From the NCBI GenBank assembly GCA_023415145.1, contig JAEZLW010000220.1, positions 1-17,745 on the forward strand: 17,745 bases of DNA. The letters run 5' to 3'. The notes beneath the pieces were generated by a model, which saw only the letters and a list, made by a program, of their open reading frames with translations, searched no databases and was not told the DNA's origin. Origin of the DNA: Bacillota bacterium (lineage in GTDB: Bacteria; Bacillota; Clostridia; Christensenellales; Aristaeellaceae). A program made the position numbers and the translations under genes. Below, in pieces: positions 6,778 to 14,377 of this stretch (positions are counted from its first letter, which is position 1; every line of letters begins with the position of its first letter).

Positions 6778-8709
6778 TTATTTGACATAGGGATTGTATT
6801 CTACCATGCCGGTCTCCTGATTGCGCGCATAGTGTTTCGCGAAATCCCATGCAATCTTGGCATACTCAGGATAGAGGGCATGGATCAGCTTTTCGGTGTA
6901 GCTCAAAGCGACCATGGGTATACCGCTATCATTGTTCAGGTACCAGCGGGTATTTTTATACTCGTTATTGAGTGTTTCCGTGACAACCAGGTCGGATTTG
7001 AAGCCGGCAATGGGATAGGCGGTAAAGTCGAATGCGTCAATGGTCATCATGCCGTTGTACCCCAGAAACAGGTTCAGCTGCGTCTGATACCCCATAGCGA
7101 TGTTACCGTTGGCCTGATCGAACGCACCGCCAAGATCAAATGCTGAGGTGGTAAACATGATAGGAAGGTCGACTTTTTCAAACTGAGCTGCCTGCTCCGG
7201 TGTAGCAGTGTACCCGGATGATGCCATAGGTATTGCGGCTGCAAACAAGGACGGATCACCGTTTATTGCCCGAAGCGTAGCCCCGCCGCCCATGGAATAG
7301 CCCGTCACATATACACGGGAGGGGTTCAGGGATGGATACGTTTGAAGCATGTGTTTTACGATTCTGGGCAGAGCGTCGCACAGGATACCTTCAATGACTT
7401 TGTCGCTTAGCCTGATAGAACCAAGATATTGATGCTCCGGCGCGACCATTGCAAAGCGCTCATCCCCTGCCAGGTCCAGCAGGCCGATCTCATCCACAAA
7501 TACCCGGGGATCGTCACCACCGCCATGCATGGCAAGAATTAGCGGAACCGTACCCGCAGCAGCCATACCATTCAGAACCTCGTCAGGCAAATACTCAAAC
7601 CATGTCTGCAAGTATTCACCTTTCTCCGTAACCAGGTCGCTGAATATTTCTTCCGTGTGGCGGATCACATGGATTCCGTCTGCTGTCACGCCATTGATAA
7701 CCGCATTCCTGTCGCAAAGCGAATATGGCGCTTCGTCAAAATTATAGCCCTGATAAGGCGTTGATGCACTGTATAAACCCTGCTTGATAACAGGTACACG
7801 CATTGCCTTGATGAACATGTTGTAATAAGCATCCTTGATGTATTTGGCGGCATCCGCATTTTCATCGTTTGCTACAACAACCTTCTGAAGCGGGAGCGCC
7901 TGGTGAAAGTAGGTTTCGAGATTGTCATCATACATGTATGCATTTGTGTGATTGGCAGCCTTGTACTTTTCTATCACCGCGCCAGTCGCATTGACCAGAT
8001 AGACCGGAACCAATGATGCTACGTCACGGAAAGCATCCATCTTTCCGTCTATGAGCAGCATGCCGGCAATGCGGCTTACGTAATCCATCGTACCGGCAAC
8101 ATAATTGTTGAGGAATGTCGCACCACCATCTATCCCTACGACATAGGTATAGCCGTAACCGCCAAAGTATTCTGCATCAGAGTAGTATGTCGTGACATCT
8201 CCGGCTTTTTCTGATGCCTTTTGAGCAAGCATTGCCGTTTGTAGCGCGTAGTAGTATTTTTGGTCGCTGGCTGTGAAGCCGGTTTCGGGATTGGAGGGAG
8301 TGACTAGAACAACGCTGCCGATGGCCTCATCTATGATTTCGATCAAGCCCAAACCTTTAAGGTAGGTCAGGGCATCATCCTTGTTGTTGAAGGATTTGTC
8401 TGAGAAAAGGAGGATATCCGTATTCAACCTGGCCGCCGCTCTGCCGCCGAACAGATTGGGCGACCGGTAAATATACGTGGTTCCTTGCGGATACCCGTCC
8501 AGCACGGGATGGGATTTGAATGCCTTGCCGGCATTGGTTTCAAGGTTGGCGACAGCCGCTGGGCTACTTGCACGCGCTTCTTCCAACGTTTCGAAGGTGG
8601 CGCCGTTTCCTTGACTGCCGGAGTAGTTTAACGCAAAAGCGCTGGATGTGAACAAAATGCTTGCCAGAAGCGTAATGGTAACCATCAGGCACAGCTGCTT
8701 TTTCATCAC
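6778..8709 (-). CDS. secreted two-domain alpha/beta-hydrolase, copy 3
   Basis: Predicted exported hydrolase of 642-643 residues. The signal peptide spans residues 1 to about 26 (cleavage near AFA-LNYS). The N-terminal domain (about 35-305) includes ATFETLEEAR, YPQGTTYIYRS, GSVVLVTPSNPETGF and GIDGG (192-196). The C-terminal domain has HGGGDD (395-400), GYSMGG with Ser472, probable acid Asp525 in TSAFD, and His610 in LIHALYPEY. AAGGAG lies 9 nt before GTG 8709 and 12 nt before ATG 8706; the spacing favours the GTG, and the proteins differ by one Met. A tiny overlapping ATG-GCA-ACG-TGA sits between the ribosome site and the start. The gap to copy 2 is 149 nt with no clear terminator, so the two could share a transcript. 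Function: extracellular ester hydrolase by family resemblance; substrate unknown. Confidence 0.87.
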   Translation of the reverse strand: MMKKQLCLMVTITLLASILFTSSAFALNYSGSQGNGATFETLEEARASSPAAVANLETNAGKAFKSHPVLDGYPQGTTYIYRSPNLFGGRAAARLNTDILLFSDKSFNNKDDALTYLKGLGLIEIIDEAIGSVVLVTPSNPETGFTASDQKYYYALQTAMLAQKASEKAGDVTTYYSDAEYFGGYGYTYVVGIDGGATFLNNYVAGTMDYVSRIAGMLLIDGKMDAFRDVASLVPVYLVNATGAVIEKYKAANHTNAYMYDDNLETYFHQALPLQKVVVANDENADAAKYIKDAYYNMFIKAMRVPVIKQGLYSASTPYQGYNFDEAPYSLCDRNAVINGVTADGIHVIRHTEEIFSDLVTEKGEYLQTWFEYLPDEVLNGMAAAGTVPLILAMHGGGDDPRVFVDEIGLLDLAGDERFAMVAPEHQYLGSIRLSDKVIEGILCDALPRIVKHMLQTYPSLNPSRVYVTGYSMGGGATLRAINGDPSLFAAAIPMASSGYTATPEQAAQFEKVDLPIMFTTSAFDLGGAFDQANGNIAMGYQTQLNLFLGYNGMMTIDAFDFTAYPIAGFKSDLVVTETLNNEYKNTRWYLNNDSGIPMVALSYTEKLIHALYPEYAKIAWDFAKHYARNQETGMVEYNPYVK

Positions 8710-9650
8710 GTTGCCATGCTCCTTTCATTTCTCGAAATTAACAGACAGAACAAAATGATATGAGGACTGGCATATAGGCCTATCCCCATGGGGAGATTCA
8801 GGTATAATAGATTTTTGATTTTTCAAACAGGGAAAGACATTAAGGCCATGAACCGCATTTTGTTGGTATGAATTTGCTTTTCACATTATCCTCCTTCCAA
8901 AAATTTGCATCAGTTAGGCCATGAACATCATCTTACAATGAGTCACTATAGGGTTTGTCTACAAAGAATATGGATAATGCTGGTTGTAACAAGAGTATAC
9001 AGAGATCATTGATGGTCAACAGTTTGCAAAATTGCATACTTAACATCATGGAAACACCGCACGCCATTGGGAATGACAATGAAATATATATACTTTTCGA
9101 GCAAAGACTAAAATCCATTCCGTTATGTAACATTATAGAAAAATGAATAAGGCAAGTAAAGGCATTGGTTTCCGATTTTAGTTAAAAATATTATCTGTTT
9201 TTAACAATATTATATGTGATTTTTCGACATTTATATACATATTTCCATGATTATGACTGTTTCCGCGCTGCAGGAGTACCATACCGCAGACGCATTCAAG
9301 CCATCCATTGGCACCTTGATGATAGGGGTTTTGATATGGTACATGCACTTGGATCCTCGCAGATCGGGTCATCCATCCAGATGCGGCTCGCTTAATGGTC
9401 CCATATTCATGTTGTCATTCTATTTATAGATGAGACAACTGAACAGAATATGGCTAGCGTCAATATCGTAGTTTACTAAATTCGCGTTGTTATGCAAATT
9501 ATGAGTTAATATATAGAATTGTAGATTTCTCCAATTTGTTGACATCCGGTATTTTCAAAAGAAACTTAACCAGTCTAGTAAATTTATGTATTTCATGAAT
9601 GAGCATGACCATTTACAATATACGGTAGTTGTGGAAGTTAGACAATTGCG
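8710..9650. other. divergent intergenic region between copies 3 and 4
   Basis: About 1 kb without a convincing gene. It holds AGGCCATGAAC twice (8843-8853 and 8916-8926). It also holds a minus-strand 14-codon frame (8840-8884, GTG start) with a strong GGAAGGAGG site, and AT-rich DNA towards the fourth copy. A TTCATGAATGAGCAT stretch at 9592-9606 matches 14 of 15 bases of TTCGTGAATGAGCAT at 6746-6760. The small open frames at 8955-9146 and 9247-9429 have no ribosome site or recognisable content. Promoters for both flanking genes must lie here, but no clean -35/-10 pair was found. Confidence 0.4.
8774..8793. repeat. two abutting 10-bp perfect palindromes upstream of copy 3
   Basis: ATAGGCCTAT (8774-8783) is directly followed by CCCCATGGGG (8784-8793). 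Both are perfect palindromes. They sit 65-84 nt upstream of the start of copy 3, where an operator or a 5' leader structure would lie. Function is inferred from position only. Confidence 0.4.
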
Positions 9651-9659
9651 TTGACGGTA

Positions 9660-9724
9660 GCATTCCGGGAAAGGAGGGCTTTGGCGGAATGCAAAATGCT
9701 TTTGCTGATCAATACTTATTTTGA
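9660..9724 (+). promoter_or_regulatory. 5' leader stem-loop with internal SD and 11-codon leader frame before copy 4
   Basis: Perfect 8-bp arms GCATTCCG (9660-9667) and CGGAATGC (9685-9692) enclose a loop containing AAAG/CTTT, which can pair, and the strong SD-like AAAGGAGGG. The SD is followed at 9689 by ATG and an 11-codon frame (MQNAFADQYLF) ending with TGA at 9722-9724. That stop lies 2 nt before the GGAGG site of the hydrolase gene. The arrangement suggests a leader peptide or a folded translational switch. No other evidence supports it. Confidence 0.4.
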
Positions 9725-9738
9725 ATGGAGGTGTTCCC

Positions 9739-11682
9739 GTGAAAAAACTGTTTTGCATGGCGGCAATTCTTTGCCTGTGCCTGACATCAATTACCTGTTT
9801 TGCCCAGGTGCAGTACTCTGATAACCCTTCGACCTTTGAAACATTCGAAGAAGCAAGTGTGAATGGCCCCACAACAATGACTGCGGAACTTGGCGGTGCT
9901 TACTGCTCCAACCCTTGCTTGGCTGAGTATCCGGCCGGCACCACCTACATCTACCGTTCTGCTGCCCGTTGGTCTGCCAGCAGCGCTGGCTATCGCAAGA
10001 ACACCGTACTTCAAGTTTACACCGACACCAGGTTTGAAACCAAGGAAGATGCGCAGGCTTACCTTAAGTCCCTGGGCCTTATTGATATCATTGAAGAACC
10101 CAAGGGCAGCATCATCCTGGTGAACCCCGTCGGGAATGTATTTGATAAGGCTGACGCCCGCGCCTACTACCTCATGCAGGCTGCTTCCTGCAACCTGGGC
10201 GGCTCCGTGACTATCGGTGAAAACAGACTTACCTGCGCTGAAGGTGCTTACTACGGCGGCACCACCTATCGCTATGTCATCGGTATTGATGGCGGTGCGA
10301 CCTTCATCAACAACTTCATCGCCCCCACATTTGACGATGTGACCCGCATTGCGGGCATGATTCTCATTGGTGGAAAGATGGATCGCATCCATGACGTGGC
10401 CGGCATCGTGCCGGTTTACATGGTGAATCCTTCCGATACGGCTCTTAACAAGTATAAGGAAGTCAACGAGGCCAACCGTTACGGATACGTGAAGGACGTT
10501 GACTACTACTACAATCAGGATCTGCCACTCCAGAAAATTCTCGTGAAAAACACGAAGACGGTTGACCTGGCTGCTGAAATCAACTATGGCTATTACAACC
10601 TGCTGATCAAGTCCATGCGCGTGCCTGTTGTCCTGCCAGGTCTGCATACCTATTCTCAGGACTTCACCACCGTCAATTGGAATTCTGCACCCTACTCTTT
10701 GGGCGAGCGCAATGCCTTCTTCGGTTACAAGACCGCTGATGGTCTGGTAATCGAGGAATTCAAGGGACAAGAAACCTTCAAGGATTACTGCGTCCCTGAA
10801 GGTACCATGGGCCTCTTCGGCAGACCTGCACAGGTTGGCGCCTATATCGATACTTGGTACGAAGTGGTGCCTGAAGAAGTCAAGAATGGCACTGCTCCCG
10901 CGCATTCTGTGCCCATGTGGCTGATGCTGCACGGCGGCGGCGACGATCCCCTGCAGTTCCTGGATGAAATGGGCTTCATGGTACTGGCCGGCCAAGAGCG
11001 TTTTGCTATGATCGCTCCTATCCATGGCGCTATGTTCACCGTAGGCGACGATGTTCTGCCGGCTGTCGTTGACTATTTCCTGAAGAAGTATCCTGCGTTG
11101 GATCCAAGCCGTGTGTATGTCACAGGTTACTCCATGGGCGGCGGAGCTACGCTTCATGCCATCAACGGCAATGCCAAGCTCTTTGCAGCTGCCTGCCCCA
11201 ACGCTGCTGCCATCTTTAACACGGAAGATGAAGTTGTGAAAACCGACGACCTTGATATGCCGATTCTCTTCACCACCGCAACCTATGACTTCTGCGGTTT
11301 CGGCGGCGTCTCTGGCTTTGCTGCGACTCCGATAGCTGATGATCCTTACGATCCCGAGCACATCAACAAATCCTATCAGAACCGCATCAATGACTATCTG
11401 ACTCTTAACGGCATGAAGAACATCGTCTACGACTTTGAAACCTATCCCATGGCCGGCTTCCGCGCCGATGAGTACTTCGAGAAGTTCCTGAACAACGAGT
11501 ACATGAACCGCACCTGGCTCCTGTATAACAAAGACGGCGTGCCCATGGTCGGCCTGAACATCACTGATTACCTCCCCCATGGCCTGTATCAGGAATTCGG
11601 CCGCATCTGCTGGGATTATGCCAAGCACTTTAGCCGCAACCTGGAAACCGGTGAAGTTGTTTACAATCCCTACGTCAAGTAA
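9739..11682 (+). CDS. secreted two-domain alpha/beta-hydrolase, copy 4 (divergent)
   Basis: Predicted exported hydrolase of 647 residues. GTG at 9739 is chosen because GGAGG (9727-9731) lies 7 nt upstream and the peptide then opens as a normal signal (VKKLFCMAAILCLCLTSITC, cleavage near FAQ). The N-terminal domain (about 30-295) has STFETFEEAS, YPAGTTYIYRS, GSIILVNP and GIDGG (182-186). The catalytic domain has HGGGDD (398-403), GYSMGG with Ser465, probable acid Asp517 in TATYD, and His614 in LPHGLYQEF. It groups with copy 1 (shared PHGLYQE, CN.G and NNEYM/A blocks). Its codons are strongly biased to GGC, AAC, ACC and GAC-type endings, unlike copy 1, which suggests higher expression. That bias also leaves a long stop-free frame on the opposite strand. 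A clear terminator follows, so the transcript is probably monocistronic. Substrate unknown. Confidence 0.88.
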   Translation: MKKLFCMAAILCLCLTSITCFAQVQYSDNPSTFETFEEASVNGPTTMTAELGGAYCSNPCLAEYPAGTTYIYRSAARWSASSAGYRKNTVLQVYTDTRFETKEDAQAYLKSLGLIDIIEEPKGSIILVNPVGNVFDKADARAYYLMQAASCNLGGSVTIGENRLTCAEGAYYGGTTYRYVIGIDGGATFINNFIAPTFDDVTRIAGMILIGGKMDRIHDVAGIVPVYMVNPSDTALNKYKEVNEANRYGYVKDVDYYYNQDLPLQKILVKNTKTVDLAAEINYGYYNLLIKSMRVPVVLPGLHTYSQDFTTVNWNSAPYSLGERNAFFGYKTADGLVIEEFKGQETFKDYCVPEGTMGLFGRPAQVGAYIDTWYEVVPEEVKNGTAPAHSVPMWLMLHGGGDDPLQFLDEMGFMVLAGQERFAMIAPIHGAMFTVGDDVLPAVVDYFLKKYPALDPSRVYVTGYSMGGGATLHAINGNAKLFAAACPNAAAIFNTEDEVVKTDDLDMPILFTTATYDFCGFGGVSGFAATPIADDPYDPEHINKSYQNRINDYLTLNGMKNIVYDFETYPMAGFRADEYFEKFLNNEYMNRTWLLYNKDGVPMVGLNITDYLPHGLYQEFGRICWDYAKHFSRNLETGEVVYNPYVK

Positions 11683-11728
11683 TCACATCTATGCGAATAG
11701 CAAACTCCAAAGCCCGGAACATTTATCG

Positions 11729-11760
11729 CAAAGGGGAGCTTCAGCTCCTCTTTGTTGTTT
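11729..11760 (+). terminator. rho-independent terminator of copy 4
   Basis: Stem AGGGGAGC / GCTCCTCT (one G-U pair, extendable by A-T pairs) with a TTCA loop at 11740-11743, followed by TTTGTTGTTT. It lies about 45 nt after the stop codon of the copy 4 hydrolase. Confidence 0.8.
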
Positions 11761-11847
11761 CCATTTACTGACTTTTGGGGCGATATAAAGCGATCTTGGC
11801 TGTGAAAGTTGTTTGATCAACGATGAGGCTGCTGATGATCAGCATAT

Positions 11848-12200
11848 TTACTTTTGCGTCATGAGATAGCCAAGATGCTTTGCATAAAGTGACTTGGCAA
11901 TTACCGTCAGCCTACCGTTGATATAAGCAGCAAATATGATACCGGGGTTTCCCCGGGCACTTTCAAGGCCCGATTTTGGTATGCCCGCTATCATGGATGC
12001 AAAAGAGTTCACTCGAGTCGATTTTACACCATAGTGCGTAAGGTGGCATAAAGATTGGTGCCTTTATCTCCGTCAGCAACCGGAAAAACATTGATAGCAT
12101 TAAGGTATTTCATGTGGGTTGAAACTGCCTTTGCACCGGCAGTAAACCATTTGAATAGATCCAGGCCATTTGTCTTTTGTAAACCCATCTGATATTCCAT
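11848..12200 (-). pseudogene. broken DAK/DhaL-type kinase domain gene (FakA/YloV-like N-terminus)
   Basis: A minus-strand ATG at 12200 with GGAGG 8 nt upstream opens a 58-codon frame (12024-12200). The product reads like the N-terminus of DAK-phosphatase/DhaL-domain proteins: TNGLDLFKWFTAGAKAV, KYLNAINVFPVADGD, KGTNLYAT. The hallmark is INVFPVPDGDTGTN; here the Thr of DGDTG is Lys. After the TAA, another frame continues the family pattern (ESARGNPGII, as in GARGNSGV) and ends at 11848. The family is usually about 540-560 residues (fatty acid kinase FakA / YloV) or about 200 (DhaL). Here only about 115 codons remain, with a frameshift near 12024 and loss of the C-terminal part. It is therefore a pseudogene. 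It was once probably a cytoplasmic kinase binding nucleotide through Mg-coordinating Asp residues. Confidence 0.7.
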
Positions 12201-12398
12201 ACTTTATCCTCCACCTGGCTTCTTGTGTTTTCAATAGACATAATGTGTTTTTTTCCTACATCTTTACATACCATGATCGATAAGATCGAAACTAATTCCC
12301 TACGCAGAACATTGTTACAAGATCAAGATGTTCGTACCGTAGATTCTCTTTTGTGGTAGTGGTTGTCTGATTGATTATCGTAGCGCGTTTTTTTTACT

Positions 12399-12437
12399 AA
12401 AAAAGAAATCCCGCCCAAAATATCAGGACGGAATCTC
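12399..12437 (-). terminator. rho-independent terminator downstream of the TspO-like gene
   Basis: On the minus strand GAGATTCCGTCC pairs with GGGCGGGATTTC over 12 positions (three G-U pairs) around a 9-nt loop, followed by TTTTTT. On the plus strand the same arms contain A-C mismatches, so it works on the minus strand. It lies about 150 nt after the TspO-like stop codon; the intervening 12438-12590 shows no gene. Confidence 0.75.
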
Positions 12438-12590
12438 CTTAGGTTATTCTTGGCAGTTTGATGGAGGAATGCTTTTTAGCAAAAGCTCCCCCTGCGCCTT
12501 ATAACAAAAAAATATGAGAACAGGATTCGTTTGACAATGAAAGAATGTGCCAAAGCGGTGAGATGTTTTTGTACGGGTCATTACCATTCA

Positions 12591-13391
12591 TTATACTGCT
12601 CTTTCGCTTTTTTTAAGTGGCAGCAGGCAGCGTCCGTTCATTACGAAAACACCGAATGCGATTACAACATACAAGACTGCTATGATCATCGCAGTGGTCA
12701 TGACTGAAGGGAACTGTCCTGTGAATTTGCCTGTTGCCTGATGTTCCTGCCAGATGCCATAATACGCCCATGCCAGGGGGAGGGTAAGCGATGCGTTACG
12801 TAACCGCATCTGAATGAGGAGGGAGAGCAGCAGCGCAACTATAAGTATCATCGTCGCCCAGGTGTCCGGGCTAAAGCCAAATCCATCCCACTTAAGCTGG
12901 ACCAGGAAGGCCGACACGTTTACCACAGTTGCGACAATCAGCCAGCCGTTATACAACCCGAACGCCAATGCGTTCACCTTTTGCCCGATTCCCTCCGGTG
13001 CTTTCAGCCGCCCATTTAGAACAGCCAGGCTAATGACCAGAAGGAGTATGAGTAACGTAGAGACGCCAATCCACTTATAGGAGAAGGTGATAATCCACAG
13101 GATATTAGCAATGTTTGACACCCAGAAGGGCAAGCTGATTGTATCAATGAGTTTGGCGGTTCTTTCCTCCCTGTGCTTGACGATCATGAAAATAAGCGAG
13201 ATAAGCAACAGTGTATAGATGACCCCCCAAATGCTGAATGTGGAAGGACTGGGGGTAATCAGTGTGGGATAGGCATCTGATACTTCCTTTTGGGACATGT
13301 TGTTGATGAACCCGAATGCTCCTAGGGCGTTGATGCTGATCATAAGTAAAAAAAGTCCGAAGCTCAGCCATGCTTTAGCTTTGCTATTCAT
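12591..13391 (-). CDS. TspO/MBR-related tryptophan-rich membrane protein
   Basis: A 266-residue integral membrane protein with about eight hydrophobic segments (near residues 8-30, 51-71, 86-104, 107-125, 142-165, 178-196, 200-214 and 231-251). It has the block INNMSQKEVSDAYPTLITPS followed by TFSIWGVIYTLL, typical of the long form annotated as tryptophan-rich sensory protein. Trp is frequent in the membrane segments (WVSN, NGWLI, LAWAYYGIW). Classical TspO is about 160 residues with five helices, so this is the extended relative; ligand binding (porphyrin or tetrapyrrole in classical TspO) is not shown here. The ATG at 13391 has AGGAGG 9 nt upstream. The gene stands alone, flanked by remnants, with its own terminator at 12399-12437. 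It is the only intact gene between the hydrolases and the transporter. Confidence 0.78.
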   Translation of the reverse strand: MNSKAKAWLSFGLFLLMISINALGAFGFINNMSQKEVSDAYPTLITPSPSTFSIWGVIYTLLLISLIFMIVKHREERTAKLIDTISLPFWVSNIANILWIITFSYKWIGVSTLLILLLVISLAVLNGRLKAPEGIGQKVNALAFGLYNGWLIVATVVNVSAFLVQLKWDGFGFSPDTWATMILIVALLLSLLIQMRLRNASLTLPLAWAYYGIWQEHQATGKFTGQFPSVMTTAMIIAVLYVVIAFGVFVMNGRCLLPLKKSERAV

Positions 13392-13428
13392 TTTTCAATA
13401 CCTCCTCATTTTTGTTCTATTGTCTTTC

Positions 13429-13437
13429 ATTTTACCA
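13429..13437 (-). promoter_or_regulatory. possible extended -10 element for the TspO-like gene
   Basis: TGGTAAAAT on the minus strand, about 38 nt upstream of the start codon, fits an extended -10 (TGnTAnAAT-like). No good -35 is seen at 16-18 nt spacing. Confidence 0.3.
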
Positions 13438-13605
13438 CAGATCTCCTCAGGTGAAACTGGCTGGCATCATCTTCATCCTTCTTGTGCCTACAGGAAAATC
13501 ACATTATATGGATGCAAGTAAAATTGCCTGGCTTATCTTAAAAAACAATTCAAGATTTGTACGCGGAGATCTTGTCGGGTGCTCAAGGTAAACCGGGCGG
13601 TTTTT

Positions 13606-13650
13606 CGGAGGCGGCATGCCGCCTTTGGCGGTGGCGGCAATAAGCCTCCG
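13606..13650. repeat. GC-rich nested inverted repeat element
   Basis: The outer arms CGGAGGC (13606-13612) and GCCTCCG (13644-13650) enclose the perfect 16-bp palindrome AGGCGGCATGCCGCCT (13609-13624, overlapping the left arm) and further GGCGGTGGCGG tracts. It stands out sharply from the AT-rich DNA on either side. It could be a dispersed intergenic repeat or a structured RNA. The remaining 13440-13824 shows no gene. Confidence 0.45.
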
Positions 13651-13824
13651 GCTCAGAGAATCTGAAAATGACTACCGATAAGCCAGGTTGTGCTGTTTTA
13701 ATGAGACTGGATTAACACCTTTTTATGCGCCTGGAGAGGCCTGGATCCCCTTGGTTTTTGATGTTTTTGCATCACTTTTTCTCTTTTGGACTCTTTTTTG
13801 AGAGACACTCAATACGTAACCGAC

Positions 13825-14163
13825 TCACTTGTTATTGGTCCAGTTCCCTGGAGGCAGGTCACCCCAGCAACCTAGAAATGACCTTTGCCACCACGCCACG
13901 CCCCTGGCCTTTAGGTTGCTGGCAAAAGAATGCCGCAATGCGTGAAGACCACGGTGCTCCACGCCGGCCGCTTCGCAGGCGTTTTCCATTGTCGTCAGTA
14001 AATGTCGGTAACTGACATGCTCCCCAATCTGGGTGGTAAACACATAGGGGCAACCCTTAACCTGCTGCATTTTTAGGTACCGAACCGCCTCCATAGCCTT
14101 ACTGTTCAGAGAGATGGTCCGTTTGCCGGATTCTGTTTTCGTAGCCCCCTGAACAACATTCCT
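13825..14163 (-). pseudogene. frameshifted tyrosine integrase (C-terminal catalytic remnant)
   Basis: The minus-strand frame from 14163 to 13825 reads as the catalytic half of a phage/ICE tyrosine recombinase. It begins GATKTESGKRTISLNSKAME (the usual beta-hairpin KTxxSxRTIPL), continues through YVFTTQIGEHVSYRHL, and reaches the H-x-L-R-H box in GLHALRHSFASNL. Just after this the frame is wrong. The expected continuation VVAKVISRLLG appears in another frame at about 13868-13893, then a stop follows, so the second His and the catalytic Tyr are lost. Upstream of 14163 the text jumps frame again (NNVVRVD at about 14165-14190), and a 78-codon frame at 14106-14342 may contain part of the decayed N-terminal half. 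The protein would not be functional. It marks an old phage or integrative-element insertion in this region. Confidence 0.8.
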
Positions 14164-14337
14164 ACATCCACCCGGACCACGTTGTTATAATCCCAAGATA
14201 AATAGAATGCCAAACAAATATTATAAGGTAGACCGATATCAAACAATAAGTGTATTAGAACATCTTCCATCACACCGGCAAGATCCTTCTTTATCCTAGA
14301 ATCCAAAAATATTACACTATATTCAGAAATTAACACA

Positions 14338-14366
14338 TTCATTTCCAGTAAATAAAAGCATATACT
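14338..14366 (+). promoter_or_regulatory. candidate promoter of the sugar transporter operon
   Basis: TATACT at 14361-14366 is a good -10. With 17-nt spacing the -35 would be TTCATT at 14338-14343, which matches only three of six consensus bases, so activation by a regulator is plausible. It lies 54 nt before the start codon of the binding protein. Confidence 0.4.
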
Positions 14367-14377
14367 ATTTCTAACAA

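Noticed and set aside
8955..9429. Two small plus-strand open frames in the divergent gap
   Set aside because: No ribosome sites, no recognisable motifs, and composition like the surrounding non-coding DNA.
9539..9544. TTGACA as a -35 for copy 4
   Set aside because: A perfect -35 hexamer, but no -10 at 16-18 nt downstream.
9787..11628. 613-codon open frame on the minus strand
   Set aside because: It lies wholly antisense to the copy 4 hydrolase, has no ribosome site or recognisable domain, and is explained by the biased codon use of the real gene.
2414..11682. The hydrolase cluster as a toxin or defence system
   Set aside because: All four proteins look like exported esterases with Sec signals; no immunity, nuclease or sensor gene is linked.
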